Positions 9,383-18,976 are shown, numbered from the stretch's first letter. The stretch is 64,000 nucleotides of DNA from Paenibacillus swuensis (GCF_001644605.1 NZ_CP011388.1:1016501-1080500), one strand, 5' to 3'. Numbers and translations are program-made. Notes: generated by a model not told the origin, from the sequence alone.

Positions 9383-9627
9383 GGATCTCTCTCCTTCCGT
9401 ATGTACTCGTCCCCGGGTTCACCGGCCCATATTTCTTTGCCAAGACCCCATAACTTTTCGGAAAATGACTTAGGCTTTGGCATCACAATAATGTCCTCAT
9501 GCACTTCATCATATTGCCATAATAACGTGTCACCTACGGTTAATTTGGCTTTAACCCGAATCTCTTCCGGTATTGTAATTTGATATTTAGTGCGAATCTC
9601 GCTTTCTAACTTCAAGATGGAATCCAT
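9376..9627 (-). CDS. AbrB/SpoVT-type antitoxin (VapB-like)
   Basis: An 83-residue protein with an N-terminal swapped-hairpin AbrB domain (about 8-50): SEIRTKYQITIPEEIRVKAK followed by LTVGDTLLW is the classic pattern. Its C-terminal part (about 51-83) is charged and has several Trp residues, suiting a tail that wraps the toxin. It is the first gene of a two-gene operon with the PIN toxin. Antitoxins of this type usually repress their own promoter. Confidence 0.85.
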   Translation of the reverse strand: MDSILKLESEIRTKYQITIPEEIRVKAKLTVGDTLLWQYDEVHEDIIVMPKPKSFSEKLWGLGKEIWAGEPGDEYIRKERDPW

Positions 9628-9714
9628 ATCTCACCAACTTCCCGCGTGTCTTACTATTATCTATTTTATCACACAAACCACTTTTTAATCCTACGCATTT
9701 ACGCTTTTATCATC

Positions 9715-10452
9715 TCAATCCCATATCACATGACCCGCAACCGAACCCGTCTCCATAAACCCGGCCATTTGACGCGTTTGGTGCTCAATCGGCTGATTCC
9801 GCCCAACAATCAGGGTGTTGATCACATCACGCTTTCCGTCCGCAGGCAATACAAACCTCTTGGTATACGCGAACACCGCTCCCACCGTCGTATGTATAGC
9901 ATGAATCAGCCTGTCGCCCTCCCCTTTTCCAATCAGGTTCAGTAGCACCATGCCTTCCTCGTCCATCTTCTCTTTGGCCATGTTGAAAAATTCCTTTGAC
10001 GTCAAATGCCGCGGGGTGCCTTGGTCCGTGAACGCATCCAGAATGATGACATCGTATACCGATGCCGCCTCCTGCGACAGAAGCTGCCGTCCATCCCCAA
10101 TCACAACATCATCCTTGTTATATTCAAAATATTGCCGACTCAACGCCACCACTGTCTCGTTCAACTCGGCGATCTTAAAGTGCTTCTCCGAATAGTGGCG
10201 CGCAAGCGTCCCGATCCCGTGTCCGATCACAAACACCCGCTCAAACGACGGATGATTATGTTCCATCAGATGAATCATCGCCCGCGGGTACTCGAATACG
10301 ATTCGCTCTGGATGATTCAGATCCAGTGCCCCTTGAACAGCATCGCCGGAAAACTGCAGCACCCGAAAGTTCCCTCGCTCGCCATACAACTCGTTTGTTT
10401 CGTAGACGAGAATTTCGTGGTGGTTGTCGAACTCTTTTGCCAGTAAACGCAT
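9715..10452 (-). CDS. Spermidine-synthase-like SAM-binding protein
   Basis: A 245-residue protein of the spermine/spermidine synthase superfamily. The SAM-type nucleotide loop is VFVIGHGIGTLARHY, followed by an acidic residue in IAELNE, and DVIILDAFTDQGTPRHLTSKEF matches the active-site region of the stand-alone SpeE-like proteins. It lacks the full N-terminal strand domain of genuine SpeE (about 280 residues), so it may be a methyl- or aminopropyltransferase of other specificity. The ribosome site AAAGGAG precedes the ATG. It is divergent from the glycosidase gene at 10606, with a 153-bp shared upstream region. Confidence 0.75.
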   Translation of the reverse strand: MRLLAKEFDNHHEILVYETNELYGERGNFRVLQFSGDAVQGALDLNHPERIVFEYPRAMIHLMEHNHPSFERVFVIGHGIGTLARHYSEKHFKIAELNETVVALSRQYFEYNKDDVVIGDGRQLLSQEAASVYDVIILDAFTDQGTPRHLTSKEFFNMAKEKMDEEGMVLLNLIGKGEGDRLIHAIHTTVGAVFAYTKRFVLPADGKRDVINTLIVGRNQPIEHQTRQMAGFMETGSVAGHVIWD

Positions 10453-10531
10453 GGTGTTAATCTCCTTTAATGTTCAGTACAAATTGCTCTAACATTCCTC
10501 AGTTTAGGGTATTGATCTTCACTTTCAGTTA

Positions 10532-10545
10532 TGGAAGCGCTAACT
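10532..10545. promoter_or_regulatory. Candidate cre site next to a TATAAT box, upstream of the GH-D glycosidase
   Basis: TGGAAGCGCTAACT agrees with the cre consensus at 12 of 14 positions, with the core AGCGCT. It ends 10 bp before a perfect TATAAT at 10556-10561, so it would overlap the -35 region and block polymerase. No good -35 box is visible. The site would give glucose repression of the glycosidase at 10606. Confidence 0.4.
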
Positions 10546-10605
10546 ACTAGTTTCTTATAATTAGAGTATGTCGTTCTATTCCATAATGATAAAGGAGATC
10601 AGCCT

Positions 10606-12645
10606 ATGATTGAATTAGAAAAAATAAAATTTACGCGCTCAGACACATCCGTTGCCCTTGATAACGGCGTTATTCAACTGTCCTTTGACACTGCACACGG
10701 GACATGGTCTGCTTCATGGTCCGGGCATCCTCTGCTGAGTGAATTACACTATGCTTTCGAAGCTGATGGTGAGCTCATTCGTTCTACGGACGCCATCCAC
10801 CATACCATACAAGAACCTGCTTTAACGCCAATTACTGACGGTCATGGAACAGGAGCTTGCTTCACTATTGCAGCTTTATACGCTAACGGATTAACCGCAG
10901 CCACAACCTTCTGCGTGTATGAAGAGCTGCCTTATTTCTTTCTTCAGTCTGTATTGAGCCATCCTGACGGCATTGCAACCCGCTACATCGCCCCTCTCGT
11001 TATGGACTCTTCCACAGGCGGGCGCTTCGGGATGAAACTGGAACGAACAGCGAAGTCACTGTATATCCCATACGACAACGATATGTATGAAACTTATGGC
11101 GCCTATACGATTGCGGCAGCCCGCGACAGCAGTGAAGTCGGCGGGATTATTGAGCCGCTGAGCGGGCGAGGACTCATTCTCGGTTCGGTCTCGCATGATC
11201 TTTGGAAGACAGGTGTGCGCACGGAGGGCGAAAACAACCATTTGCGCCAATTATCCCTGTTCTGCGGCTTCGCTTCAACAACAACCCGCGATACGCAACT
11301 TCATGGGATCGTCCGTGGTCCATCGGTCTCCTCGCCTCGTATGTTTGTCGGATTTTTCGACGATTACCGAAACGGCTTGGAGGCGTACGGCACGGCCAAT
11401 GCGATTAACGAACCCGCGCTCCCTTGGGACCACGGCGTACCCTTCGGCTGGAACAGCTGGGCGGCTGTCGGCGTTAAGTTGGATGCTGAGGTGTATGTAA
11501 CGGCGTCGGACTTCATTAAGGACCACCTCGAGCATAAAGGTTTCGGCGCCGAAGCAGGTGTATACATCAACTTCGATGCTTTCTGGAACAATCTGTCCGA
11601 AGAGGAGCTCTTGAACGCCGTACAGTATGTTAAGAAGAATGGTCATAAACCCGGCATTTACTGGACGCCTTTTGCCTATTGGTCGAGGGATCTCGATCGG
11701 GTGTTGGAAGATGGCGACGGAACCTGGACGGTTAAGGACATCTTGCTGAAGGATAAGGAAGGCAACGTGTTGCCTCCCATTGACGGAGGTTTGCCTGTGG
11801 ATTCCACGCATCCTTATGTTCTGGAGCAGATCGACAAGAAGATGGATCAATTCGCAGCATGGGGCTTTGACTATATCAAGCTCGACTTCCTCACCCATGG
11901 AGCCCTGGAAGGCGCTCATTACAACCCGGACATCCCTACGGGGACCGCGGCTTACAGCGCTGCGATGAAGCGTCTTGCAGACCGCGTTGCGCCTGGTCGA
12001 ATCGGCCGGCCTTTCTTCATTAACCTTTCGATTGCGCCGATATTCCCTTATGCCTTCGCCCACAGCCGCCGCATTTCCTGTGACGCCTTCGGACATATTG
12101 ATGACACCGCGTACATGCTCAATTCCGTCAGCTTCGGCTGGTGGATGAACAACACATTATACAGATTTAATGATCCTGATCATACCGTACTTTATCAAAG
12201 CTATAACGCCGGCCCCACAACCGAGGAAGAGGCCTATTCCCGCTTCTTGGCTTCCGTCGTAAGCGGTACGGTGATGATGGCGGGGGATGATCTCCGGATG
12301 CCGGAAGCCCGTGAACGCGCAAAGCATATCCTTGGGCATCCGGAGCTTAACCGCATTGCCGCCAATGGCCGCTCTTTCCGGCCGATTCTCTCGGATATCG
12401 GCGAAGGCGCAAGCGACGTGTTCGTCTTAACGGAAAACGATAACAGCTGCTATGTTGCCGTATTTAATTACTCGGATCGATTGGAAGCTGTTAAAGTAAT
12501 CTCTGTGGAAACCCTAGGGCTGTCACCTAAACGAGGGTATATCGTCACCAACGTTTCTACACAACAATCCCTGGCGCACACTACAACGTTTCATGTCCCT
12601 CTTAAACCGGCCGAAGCACAGATGTTCCGTATCGTTTTGTCCTGA
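10606..12645 (+). CDS. Intracellular clan GH-D glycosidase (alpha-galactosidase-like, GH27/GH36 type)
   Basis: A 679-residue enzyme without signal peptide, likely cleaving imported alpha-galactosides. An N-terminal beta-sandwich (about 1-265) precedes a TIM barrel (about 275-590) and a small C-terminal beta domain. Clan GH-D marks are GWNSW (281-285), the nucleophile candidate D427 in YIKLDF and the acid/base candidate D493 in RRISCDAF. The ribosome site AAAGGAGATC is strong. The secreted enzyme encoded convergently at 12701-15178 is a paralogue: both have VPFGWNSW, the YIKLDF(L)(T/S)HG region and HARRISCDAF or HSRRISCDAF. A pair of inside and outside enzymes fits stepwise breakdown of one polysaccharide. 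Exact substrate is inferred only from the clan. Confidence 0.82.
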   Translation: MIELEKIKFTRSDTSVALDNGVIQLSFDTAHGTWSASWSGHPLLSELHYAFEADGELIRSTDAIHHTIQEPALTPITDGHGTGACFTIAALYANGLTAATTFCVYEELPYFFLQSVLSHPDGIATRYIAPLVMDSSTGGRFGMKLERTAKSLYIPYDNDMYETYGAYTIAAARDSSEVGGIIEPLSGRGLILGSVSHDLWKTGVRTEGENNHLRQLSLFCGFASTTTRDTQLHGIVRGPSVSSPRMFVGFFDDYRNGLEAYGTANAINEPALPWDHGVPFGWNSWAAVGVKLDAEVYVTASDFIKDHLEHKGFGAEAGVYINFDAFWNNLSEEELLNAVQYVKKNGHKPGIYWTPFAYWSRDLDRVLEDGDGTWTVKDILLKDKEGNVLPPIDGGLPVDSTHPYVLEQIDKKMDQFAAWGFDYIKLDFLTHGALEGAHYNPDIPTGTAAYSAAMKRLADRVAPGRIGRPFFINLSIAPIFPYAFAHSRRISCDAFGHIDDTAYMLNSVSFGWWMNNTLYRFNDPDHTVLYQSYNAGPTTEEEAYSRFLASVVSGTVMMAGDDLRMPEARERAKHILGHPELNRIAANGRSFRPILSDIGEGASDVFVLTENDNSCYVAVFNYSDRLEAVKVISVETLGLSPKRGYIVTNVSTQQSLAHTTTFHVPLKPAEAQMFRIVLS

Positions 12646-12659
12646 TCATGTTGACACGT

Positions 12660-12695
12660 AAAAACCGTCCCCCGCTTCTGCGGGAGACGGTTTTT
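12660..12695. terminator. Bidirectional terminator between the two GH-D genes
   Basis: AAAAACCGTC begins and GACGGTTTTT ends an inverted repeat that closes on the loop TTCT, with an A run on one side and a T run on the other. It serves both convergent glycosidase genes. Confidence 0.9.
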
Positions 12696-12700
12696 ATGTG

Positions 12701-15178
12701 TTAGTTCAACTTCAGAAGCTTGGACTGGGAAGGTCCGAGCGTCACATTCAACGTTCCGGATGCCGTGGAGCTGCTGTTATCCCATAGGTTTGTGACCGTA
12801 TAGGAGGTGCTTCCGCTCAAACCGGCCCGACCTAAGTTAATCGACATGGACTTGCTGCTCCCGGTGTTATAATTGAATAAAGCTAAGTAATAGATGCCAC
12901 CGTCGTTCAATACAAAGCTGTCTGCCGCTGACGTCCCTGTATTGCCCTCAATCAGCCGGAACGCTTTACCTTTACGCGCAACCGCATTCACATTGGCGTT
13001 GGTCAATAAGGATAAAGCCATGTTCTGCTGGTTTGAATCTTGTAAATCGTTACCGTTCAGAAAAACGGTACCGGCGATAACCGCGGAGTTCACTCGGGTT
13101 CTTGCTTCTTCAAGGTTGGAGCTAAGCTTCATATGATCGGGATCCGTGTACTTGTAGATCGTACCGTTCTGCCACCATCCGTAAGCTACGCTGTTCAGCA
13201 CGTATTCCGAATCTGCGACGGACGCGAAAGCATCACAGGAGATACGCCGCGCGTGCGCATATTGACTTGGAAAAATAGGCGCGATGGATTCCGAAATAAA
13301 CATCGTTCCCCCAATGCGGTCACGGACATATGCCATGCCTTGATTGTACGCCTGTATGCCCGTCTTCACGTTATTGTCATAGTGCAGCCCTTCAAAGGAG
13401 CCATGAGAGAGAAAGTCCAGCTTAATGAATTCGAAACCGTAGCTCTTGAATTTATCAATATAATAATTCATCCGTTGCTTGGCTCCGGGATGCGTAGGAT
13501 CCACCGGGTGGGCTCCGTCGACACTATTTCCGAAATAACTGCCGTCATATTTTTTCAACATGATGTCCCCGTACACGTAATTGGAACCTTCTACAGACTG
13601 TGAAGTATTATCTCCCCAATAAACAAAGGGCGCCCAATAAATCCCTGCCTTCTGTCCGTTATTCTTCACGGTATTCACAAAGTCGGTCAGCTGCTGTTCG
13701 GTCAGATTATCCCAATAGGAATCCAGGTTAATATAAACCGTATTGTTACTGTTAAAGCTGTTGTTCTGCAGGTTATTCTTAATCCAATTCGAATGGAAAA
13801 CGGCATTGTTGTAGTTTAATCCCGTTTGCACCGTGCCCCAGCTGTTCCACCCGAACGGAACACCGCCATTCCATGACATCGTTCCGTTCTGTAGCGCGTT
13901 AATGCGTCCGAACTCCTCCATCCCGTCTCTCCAATCACTGTAGTAGCCCACCGATATTTTTGGCGACCAGATGGAGGTTCCCGTTATACTGCCGTGCGGC
14001 TGTAAGTCACTGGTGTTTCCATCAGCGGCCCCACCGTATACCTGCAATTCGTTAACATTGTTATTTGCGCCGTTGTACCAAATCCCCGTTTTCCATGTTT
14101 CATGGGTTATGGAACCCAGAATGACGCCGTTACGGCTATCGTTGTCATACACAGCAGTTACTTCGTAGCTGTTTCCCGAACCGTTCACGCTAGTTGCGTT
14201 GAATCGCCGGAAACGGTCATTGTCAAAAGGCACGAGCAAAACACGCTTGTTCTGACTTCCGTTCAGAATGACGGCCTGGGCATCGCTCTTGATCGGGGCC
14301 ATATAATTAGAAGTTAACTGAGCGCTGTTCGTAGCGTTCAGATCCGTAAAGAAATAAGGCTTACCGTCATAGAAGTAGAAGTTCTGTCGTAACGCGGGTT
14401 GCCCGCTTGATTGGTTCACGAACGTAATTCGGGTACCCGTTCCGAATGAATCCGTGAACGTTGCCACATCAGAGGTGGAAAACGTATGCGTGCTGTAATT
14501 CTTACTTTTGTAAGTTGCGGAGGAAGCAAACTCACTATAGACATTCGACATTCTCTTCACATTGTTGAAATAGTAATCGGCCAGTCCGCTGGTTTTGTTG
14601 TATATGACCTTGACCGTACCGTTCGTCACGGTGGTTTCCGAACTGCTGTCTACTACTGAAGTTTGATTATATTGGTAGGAAGTACTAGTCCCGGAGGCGG
14701 TATTGACCTCAATCTTATCGATATCCGGCGCATAGCCGCCGTTCCGGTAGAATTTAATCGTGTTGGAGCTGCCGGAATTCAGCGATATCGTCACCGAATG
14801 ACTGCCGACCGTACTCCACCCACCCGAAGAAGGGAATTGAACCGTAGTTACATCGGATCCGTTTACGTTAAGAGTCGCGGCTCTTGTCGCGTCACCCGCC
14901 GTATAATAAATCGTCAGGCTCGCCGTTCCGCCGGTGCCTCCGGCGATGTTGTTAAATTGTAACGTGCCGCCATTACCCAAATATCCGACCTTGGAACCGC
15001 CGGAACACGACGCGCAAGTACCGGCAACGGCCCCGCCTGTCAGCAGGTTTCCGCTTGCCTCCGCCTCATACGCGGTCGGAGCAGCCTGCACAGACGGTGT
15101 CAAGTTCATCGGAGCGATTCCTAACACAAGAACTAATAATACGGTGAACATCCATTGTATGAACCTCTTCTTCCCCAT
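12701..15178 (-). CDS. Secreted clan GH-D glycosidase with N-terminal carbohydrate-binding module
   Basis: An 825-residue exported enzyme. A signal peptide (about 1-32, ending near SVQAAP) precedes a CBM6/35-like beta-sandwich (about 35-158; YEAEASGN at its start and APDIDKIEV at its end are typical). A beta domain and a TIM barrel follow, with GWNSWGTV, the nucleophile Asp in FIKLDFLSHG and the acid/base Asp in RRISCDAF. The C-terminus is a beta domain. It should cut alpha-linked side groups, probably galactose, from a polymer outside the cell. It is the last gene of the permease-permease-SBP-enzyme operon (18908 to 12701) and has a strong ribosome site (AAAGGAGG). A hairpin separates it from the SBP gene. 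Confidence 0.85.
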   Translation of the reverse strand: MGKKRFIQWMFTVLLVLVLGIAPMNLTPSVQAAPTAYEAEASGNLLTGGAVAGTCASCSGGSKVGYLGNGGTLQFNNIAGGTGGTASLTIYYTAGDATRAATLNVNGSDVTTVQFPSSGGWSTVGSHSVTISLNSGSSNTIKFYRNGGYAPDIDKIEVNTASGTSTSYQYNQTSVVDSSSETTVTNGTVKVIYNKTSGLADYYFNNVKRMSNVYSEFASSATYKSKNYSTHTFSTSDVATFTDSFGTGTRITFVNQSSGQPALRQNFYFYDGKPYFFTDLNATNSAQLTSNYMAPIKSDAQAVILNGSQNKRVLLVPFDNDRFRRFNATSVNGSGNSYEVTAVYDNDSRNGVILGSITHETWKTGIWYNGANNNVNELQVYGGAADGNTSDLQPHGSITGTSIWSPKISVGYYSDWRDGMEEFGRINALQNGTMSWNGGVPFGWNSWGTVQTGLNYNNAVFHSNWIKNNLQNNSFNSNNTVYINLDSYWDNLTEQQLTDFVNTVKNNGQKAGIYWAPFVYWGDNTSQSVEGSNYVYGDIMLKKYDGSYFGNSVDGAHPVDPTHPGAKQRMNYYIDKFKSYGFEFIKLDFLSHGSFEGLHYDNNVKTGIQAYNQGMAYVRDRIGGTMFISESIAPIFPSQYAHARRISCDAFASVADSEYVLNSVAYGWWQNGTIYKYTDPDHMKLSSNLEEARTRVNSAVIAGTVFLNGNDLQDSNQQNMALSLLTNANVNAVARKGKAFRLIEGNTGTSAADSFVLNDGGIYYLALFNYNTGSSKSMSINLGRAGLSGSTSYTVTNLWDNSSSTASGTLNVTLGPSQSKLLKLN

Positions 15179-15215
15179 TACATTTCCTCCTTTATATTGG
15201 TTTGTTATATGGAAA

Positions 15216-15236
15216 GGGAGGCTGCTTGAGCCTCCC
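15216..15236 (-). terminator. Intercistronic hairpin between the SBP and secreted glycosidase genes
   Basis: An 8-bp perfect stem (15216-15223 with 15229-15236) and a 5-nt loop lie just after the SBP stop on the minus strand. The T tract behind it is poor, so it is more likely a leaky terminator or a 3' stabiliser that keeps SBP mRNA more abundant than the enzyme message, as is common in sugar importer operons. Confidence 0.55.
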
Positions 15237-15250
15237 GCTCCAACTTCAAC

Positions 15251-16897
15251 TTATTTCCACAACTCCAATCTCTCCTGATACTTTTCATTGATGATCTTCT
15301 CAATCTTCTCGTCTCCGGCCGCCTTCATATCCGCTAACATCTTATCGTAATTGGCTTTAGCATCATTGGCACTGGCGGAAATAATAATTTTTGGAATCTG
15401 TTGCTTGAAGATGTCCTGGATTTTCTGATTAATCAGGGAATCAGGCGTTCCGCCTTCCGGTCCCAGGTTGTCATAAGGAGAGCTGTCCCATACGGAATCC
15501 AGCAAACTCTTCGTGGCCATCTTGGCGTCCGTGCCGCGGTCATATTTGCCCGGCATATCATATGGTGTCCCGTCAGAACCGTTGCCGTTCTTAATGAACC
15601 ACGCCCATTTGCGGACTCCGGTTTTCTTCGCGGTTGCGTCCCAATCTTCTTTGAACTGCTGAATCAATTCCGGTTTCGGCACATGCTTGCCGTCCTTCAT
15701 ATCCCAGTGCACGCCCTCAATACCCCACAAGAGTAGGTACTGTCCTTCCTCACTAGCCAGAAAGTTAATTAACTTCATCGTTCTTTCCGGATCTTTATTC
15801 GTCTTGGAAATGGCAATCGCATCCCAGCCCATCGTGCCGCGCGGACCGAATGTAGTCTGTGCGGGATCTGTTCCCGGCGCAACCACTTTATAAGCGAACA
15901 GTTGCTTCTCTTCGCCGCCGCCCGCTTTCTTCAGGGACGTATTCGAAGCGCCTACATCCCAGTACGCCCCGGGAGAAGAGAATACGAAACCGTTCGACAG
16001 CTTCTGTTCCCAAGTCTGTTTCTTGCTGATCGCCCAATCTTTATCCATCAGCCCTTCCGTATACAGCTTGTTCATATACAACAACATTTCGAGATAACGG
16101 GGATCTTTCACATCAAATTTCAGTTGTCCGTTATCTTCGTAGTACGTCTTCATTCCCCACATCCCTTTGAACGTTGCCAGCATGGCTCCCATGTTCTCAG
16201 CGTTCATCGTTATAGGAACGGTATTCTTCCCGTCGATTTGAGGATACTTCGCTTTAAACGCTTTCAATAATGCCAGGTATTCATCCGTTGTGAACGGAAC
16301 GCCGCCGTCGGCTTTATCCGGGGCTAATTCCCGCAATATATCCTGTCGGATATTCATCCCGAATACCGGATCTTTATCCAGCCCATACCAGTTGGACAAG
16401 TAATAGTTTTTACCGTCTTTATACCGGGTTTTCTTCAATGTGTCGCCGTACATCGTCTTAATATCCGGTCCCAGCTCATCAATCAGGTCATTTAACGGAA
16501 GAATTGCGCCCGCCGCAATGTATTTATTCACGATGTCACTGCCGCGATCCATAAGGATGATATCCGGCAAATCATTACTCGCGAGCATCAGGTTTAGTTT
16601 CTCCGCGGGATTTCCGGTTGGCTGCTGAATCTCCAGCGTTATCCCGGTCCGCTTGGTAATTTCCTTGGCCACGTCATTCGTAAATGTGTCTCCTGTGTTC
16701 TTATCGAAGAAAGTCAGCTTAAGCGGCTCTTCCGTTTCCGGAGCGTTCCCGCCTTCATTCGCTGTTGCGCCTTCCGAAGAATTCGGGGCATTGTTCGCTG
16801 CAGGTTCATTCTTGGTATTGCCCGAGCAGGCTGCCAACAAGGACAAGATCATCATACTAATCAACAACAGCGTTGTGGCTTTATACATTTTGCGCAT
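15251..16897 (-). CDS. Extracellular sugar-binding lipoprotein (LplA-like), second importer
   Basis: A 548-residue family 1 solute-binding lipoprotein. The signal peptide ends in the lipobox SLLAAC (Cys near residue 24), followed by an Asn/Ala/Glu-rich linker. The ATG at 16897 has GGGGGAAC upstream. It is the third gene of an operon with two permeases and the secreted GH-D enzyme, so its ligand is probably an oligosaccharide released by that enzyme. Sequence similarity to the lipoprotein at 417 is limited to the family pattern, so the two importers probably differ in ligand. Confidence 0.9.
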   Translation of the reverse strand: MRKMYKATTLLLISMMILSLLAACSGNTKNEPAANNAPNSSEGATANEGGNAPETEEPLKLTFFDKNTGDTFTNDVAKEITKRTGITLEIQQPTGNPAEKLNLMLASNDLPDIILMDRGSDIVNKYIAAGAILPLNDLIDELGPDIKTMYGDTLKKTRYKDGKNYYLSNWYGLDKDPVFGMNIRQDILRELAPDKADGGVPFTTDEYLALLKAFKAKYPQIDGKNTVPITMNAENMGAMLATFKGMWGMKTYYEDNGQLKFDVKDPRYLEMLLYMNKLYTEGLMDKDWAISKKQTWEQKLSNGFVFSSPGAYWDVGASNTSLKKAGGGEEKQLFAYKVVAPGTDPAQTTFGPRGTMGWDAIAISKTNKDPERTMKLINFLASEEGQYLLLWGIEGVHWDMKDGKHVPKPELIQQFKEDWDATAKKTGVRKWAWFIKNGNGSDGTPYDMPGKYDRGTDAKMATKSLLDSVWDSSPYDNLGPEGGTPDSLINQKIQDIFKQQIPKIIISASANDAKANYDKMLADMKAAGDEKIEKIINEKYQERLELWK

Positions 16898-17011
16898 TCC
16901 GTGTTCCCCCTATAATCATGTTTAAATTTCATTTAGCTTTTTAAATATGCCTGACATCCTACCGTTCGCCGCCCGCTCTGTCACCTCCTTCACCAGCGAA
17001 TCGCCAATCCA

Positions 17012-17902
17012 TTAACTTTTGACTGCGCCCAACGTCATTCCTTTGACAAAATATTTCTGCAAAAACGGATACACCAAGATGATCGGCAATGTGGATACCA
17101 CCGTTGCGGCCATCCGGATCGAATCCGAGGAAACCGCCATTTTCTTGGCTGAATCGGCAATCTTCTGGGCATCGGATACCATGTTGCTGGTCTGATATTG
17201 ATTCAGAATTTTGACGAGAACGGCCTGCAGTGTTTTCAAACTCGGCTTGTAGGTGAACACATAGGAATCAAACCACGCGTTCCAGTGCCCGATTGCGGTG
17301 AACATACCGATTGTAGCCAATACCGGTAAACACAGAGGCAAGATGACTTTGTAGAATATCTGCAAGTCGTTGGCGCCGTCAATCTTCGCGGATTCTTCAA
17401 GTTCGCCCGGCAGCTGCTGCATGAACGTTCGAACGAGTATCATATGAAACACATTCATTAACCCGGGGAGGATGTAAACCCAGAACGAGTCAATGAGGTT
17501 AACACTCTTAAGAATCATATAGTACGGAATCAGCCCTCCGCTGAAATACATCGTGAAGATGAACAGCAGCGTAATCGGCCTTCCGCCCACCAGGTCCTTT
17601 TTGCTAAGAGGATAGGACAACAGACAGATGACAATAAGGGTTAGCGGTGTGCCGATAATCGTCCGGGCAAGCGTAACTTTGATGGCATTCAGAATCTCGG
17701 AATCGGACAAAATTTGGCGGAAACTGCTGAAATCCCATTCACGCGGCCAGAAATAGATGCCCCCTCTCATCGTATCTGAAGCATTGTTGACCGATAAAAC
17801 AAGAATGTTCCAGAACGGATACAATGTGATGAAGAATACGAAGCCAAGGATTGCGTATACCGCCAGGAGGAATACCGATTCTCCGATGCTTCTTGTTTTC
17901 AT
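17012..17902 (-). CDS. Sugar ABC transporter permease (LplC/YtcP type), second importer
   Basis: A 296-residue permease with about six membrane segments, the EAA loop LEESAKIDGANDLQIFYKV and the typical end KYFVKGMTLGAVKS. A GGAGGG ribosome site precedes the ATG at 17902, 28 bp after the upstream permease. It is followed by the SBP gene after 114 bp. Confidence 0.92.
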   Translation of the reverse strand: MKTRSIGESVFLLAVYAILGFVFFITLYPFWNILVLSVNNASDTMRGGIYFWPREWDFSSFRQILSDSEILNAIKVTLARTIIGTPLTLIVICLLSYPLSKKDLVGGRPITLLFIFTMYFSGGLIPYYMILKSVNLIDSFWVYILPGLMNVFHMILVRTFMQQLPGELEESAKIDGANDLQIFYKVILPLCLPVLATIGMFTAIGHWNAWFDSYVFTYKPSLKTLQAVLVKILNQYQTSNMVSDAQKIADSAKKMAVSSDSIRMAATVVSTLPIILVYPFLQKYFVKGMTLGAVKS

Positions 17903-17930
17903 AGATTTCCCTCCTTACTGCTGTGTTGGT

Positions 17931-18908
17931 TTAAAATAGGGATTGCCCATTGGTTCTCCGCGCAATAGAGTTTACGGTTACAACCAAGATGAATGAAACT
18001 ACGGACTTGAATAATCCAACGGCCGCCCCATAGGAGAACATGGAGTTCTGCAAGCCGTAGCGGTACGTATACGTATCAATGACATCCGAATATTGCAATA
18101 CGGTATCGTTCTGAAGCAGGTATTGCTGATCGAAGCCGGCATTGAGAATACCGCCGATGGACAAGATGGCCATAACGACAATGGTGGGTATGAGCGCCGG
18201 TAACGTAATATGAAACATCAGCCGAACACGGTTGGCTCCATCGACGCGGGCAGCTTCGTAAAGTTCAGGATTGATAGAGGAAATGGCCGCAAGATACAGG
18301 ATCGCGCCAAAACCCATCTCCTTCCAGGTGTTCGACAGAGCGATGATCCACCAGAAATAAGGACCTATTTGCAGGAATCGAACCGGTTCGTTCACGAATC
18401 CGAAGAACATCAGTATGTTGTTGATCAGACCATCGGAACTAAGCATGGTGATAATGATGTTAGCCGCAATGACCCAGGAAATAAAATGCGGAAGATACGA
18501 TACAGTTTGGAACACTTTCTTCACCGTGTTGCGGCTAATCTCATTAATGAGCAAAGCCAGGATGATCGGTGCCGGAAAGCCGAAGAGAAGGGTCAGCAGG
18601 CTCTGCGCCAGCGTATTGCGCATGACCAGATAGAAATCGCCGTTATCCAGGAAGTACTTGAACCAATCCGCCCCGATGAACTCACTGTGGAAAAATTGGG
18701 AGAAGAACGAGCCCCCTCCCGGAGAGTAGTTAATAAAAGCCATATACAGCCCGAACATCGGTCCGTAGGCAAATATAATGACCCAGATCAGCGCCGGCAG
18801 GATCATCAGGTACAGATATTTCTGCTCCAGCACCTTCCGCCATAAGCTGCTGCCGCGGTTTAGAGATTTGCCCCGATGGAGCTTCGGTCTCGCTAAAGTA
18901 GTATTCAT
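17931..18908 (-). CDS. Sugar ABC transporter permease (LplB/YteP type), second importer
   Basis: A 325-residue permease, first gene of the operon. The EAA loop reads LYEAARVDGANRVRLMFHI, and the end ARRTNGQSLF is usual for the group. The ATG at 18908 is preferred; a GTG at 18920 directly abuts the only G-rich stretch and is less likely. Transcription should start near the TATAAT at 18971-18976 on the minus strand. The divergent neighbour is the YesN regulator gene, the likely activator. Confidence 0.9.
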   Translation of the reverse strand: MNTTLARPKLHRGKSLNRGSSLWRKVLEQKYLYLMILPALIWVIIFAYGPMFGLYMAFINYSPGGGSFFSQFFHSEFIGADWFKYFLDNGDFYLVMRNTLAQSLLTLLFGFPAPIILALLINEISRNTVKKVFQTVSYLPHFISWVIAANIIITMLSSDGLINNILMFFGFVNEPVRFLQIGPYFWWIIALSNTWKEMGFGAILYLAAISSINPELYEAARVDGANRVRLMFHITLPALIPTIVVMAILSIGGILNAGFDQQYLLQNDTVLQYSDVIDTYTYRYGLQNSMFSYGAAVGLFKSVVSFILVVTVNSIARRTNGQSLF

Positions 18909-18942
18909 ATGTCTTGGCACACCCCGCTTTGTAATGGTTTCA

Positions 18943-18976
18943 TGTAACCGTTTTCGCTTCCATGCTCCACATTATA
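18943..18976 (-). promoter_or_regulatory. Promoter with -10 box and downstream cre site for the second importer operon
   Basis: On the minus strand a perfect TATAAT is read at 18976-18971. The sequence TGTAACCGTTTTCG at 18943-18956 agrees with the cre consensus at 13 of 14 positions. Its position, just downstream of the expected transcription start, would let CcpA act as a road-block. The -35 box is poor, which fits a promoter that needs the YesN activator. Confidence 0.5.

Noticed and set aside
11275-12096. 273-codon open frame opposite the intracellular glycosidase
   Set aside because: It lies wholly within a gene with a clear family and catalytic motifs, and has no ribosome site or coding features of its own.
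15216-15236. Complete operon terminator after the second SBP gene
   Set aside because: The stem is short with a weak T tract, and the downstream glycosidase has a strong ribosome site but no clear promoter, so read-through is more likely.
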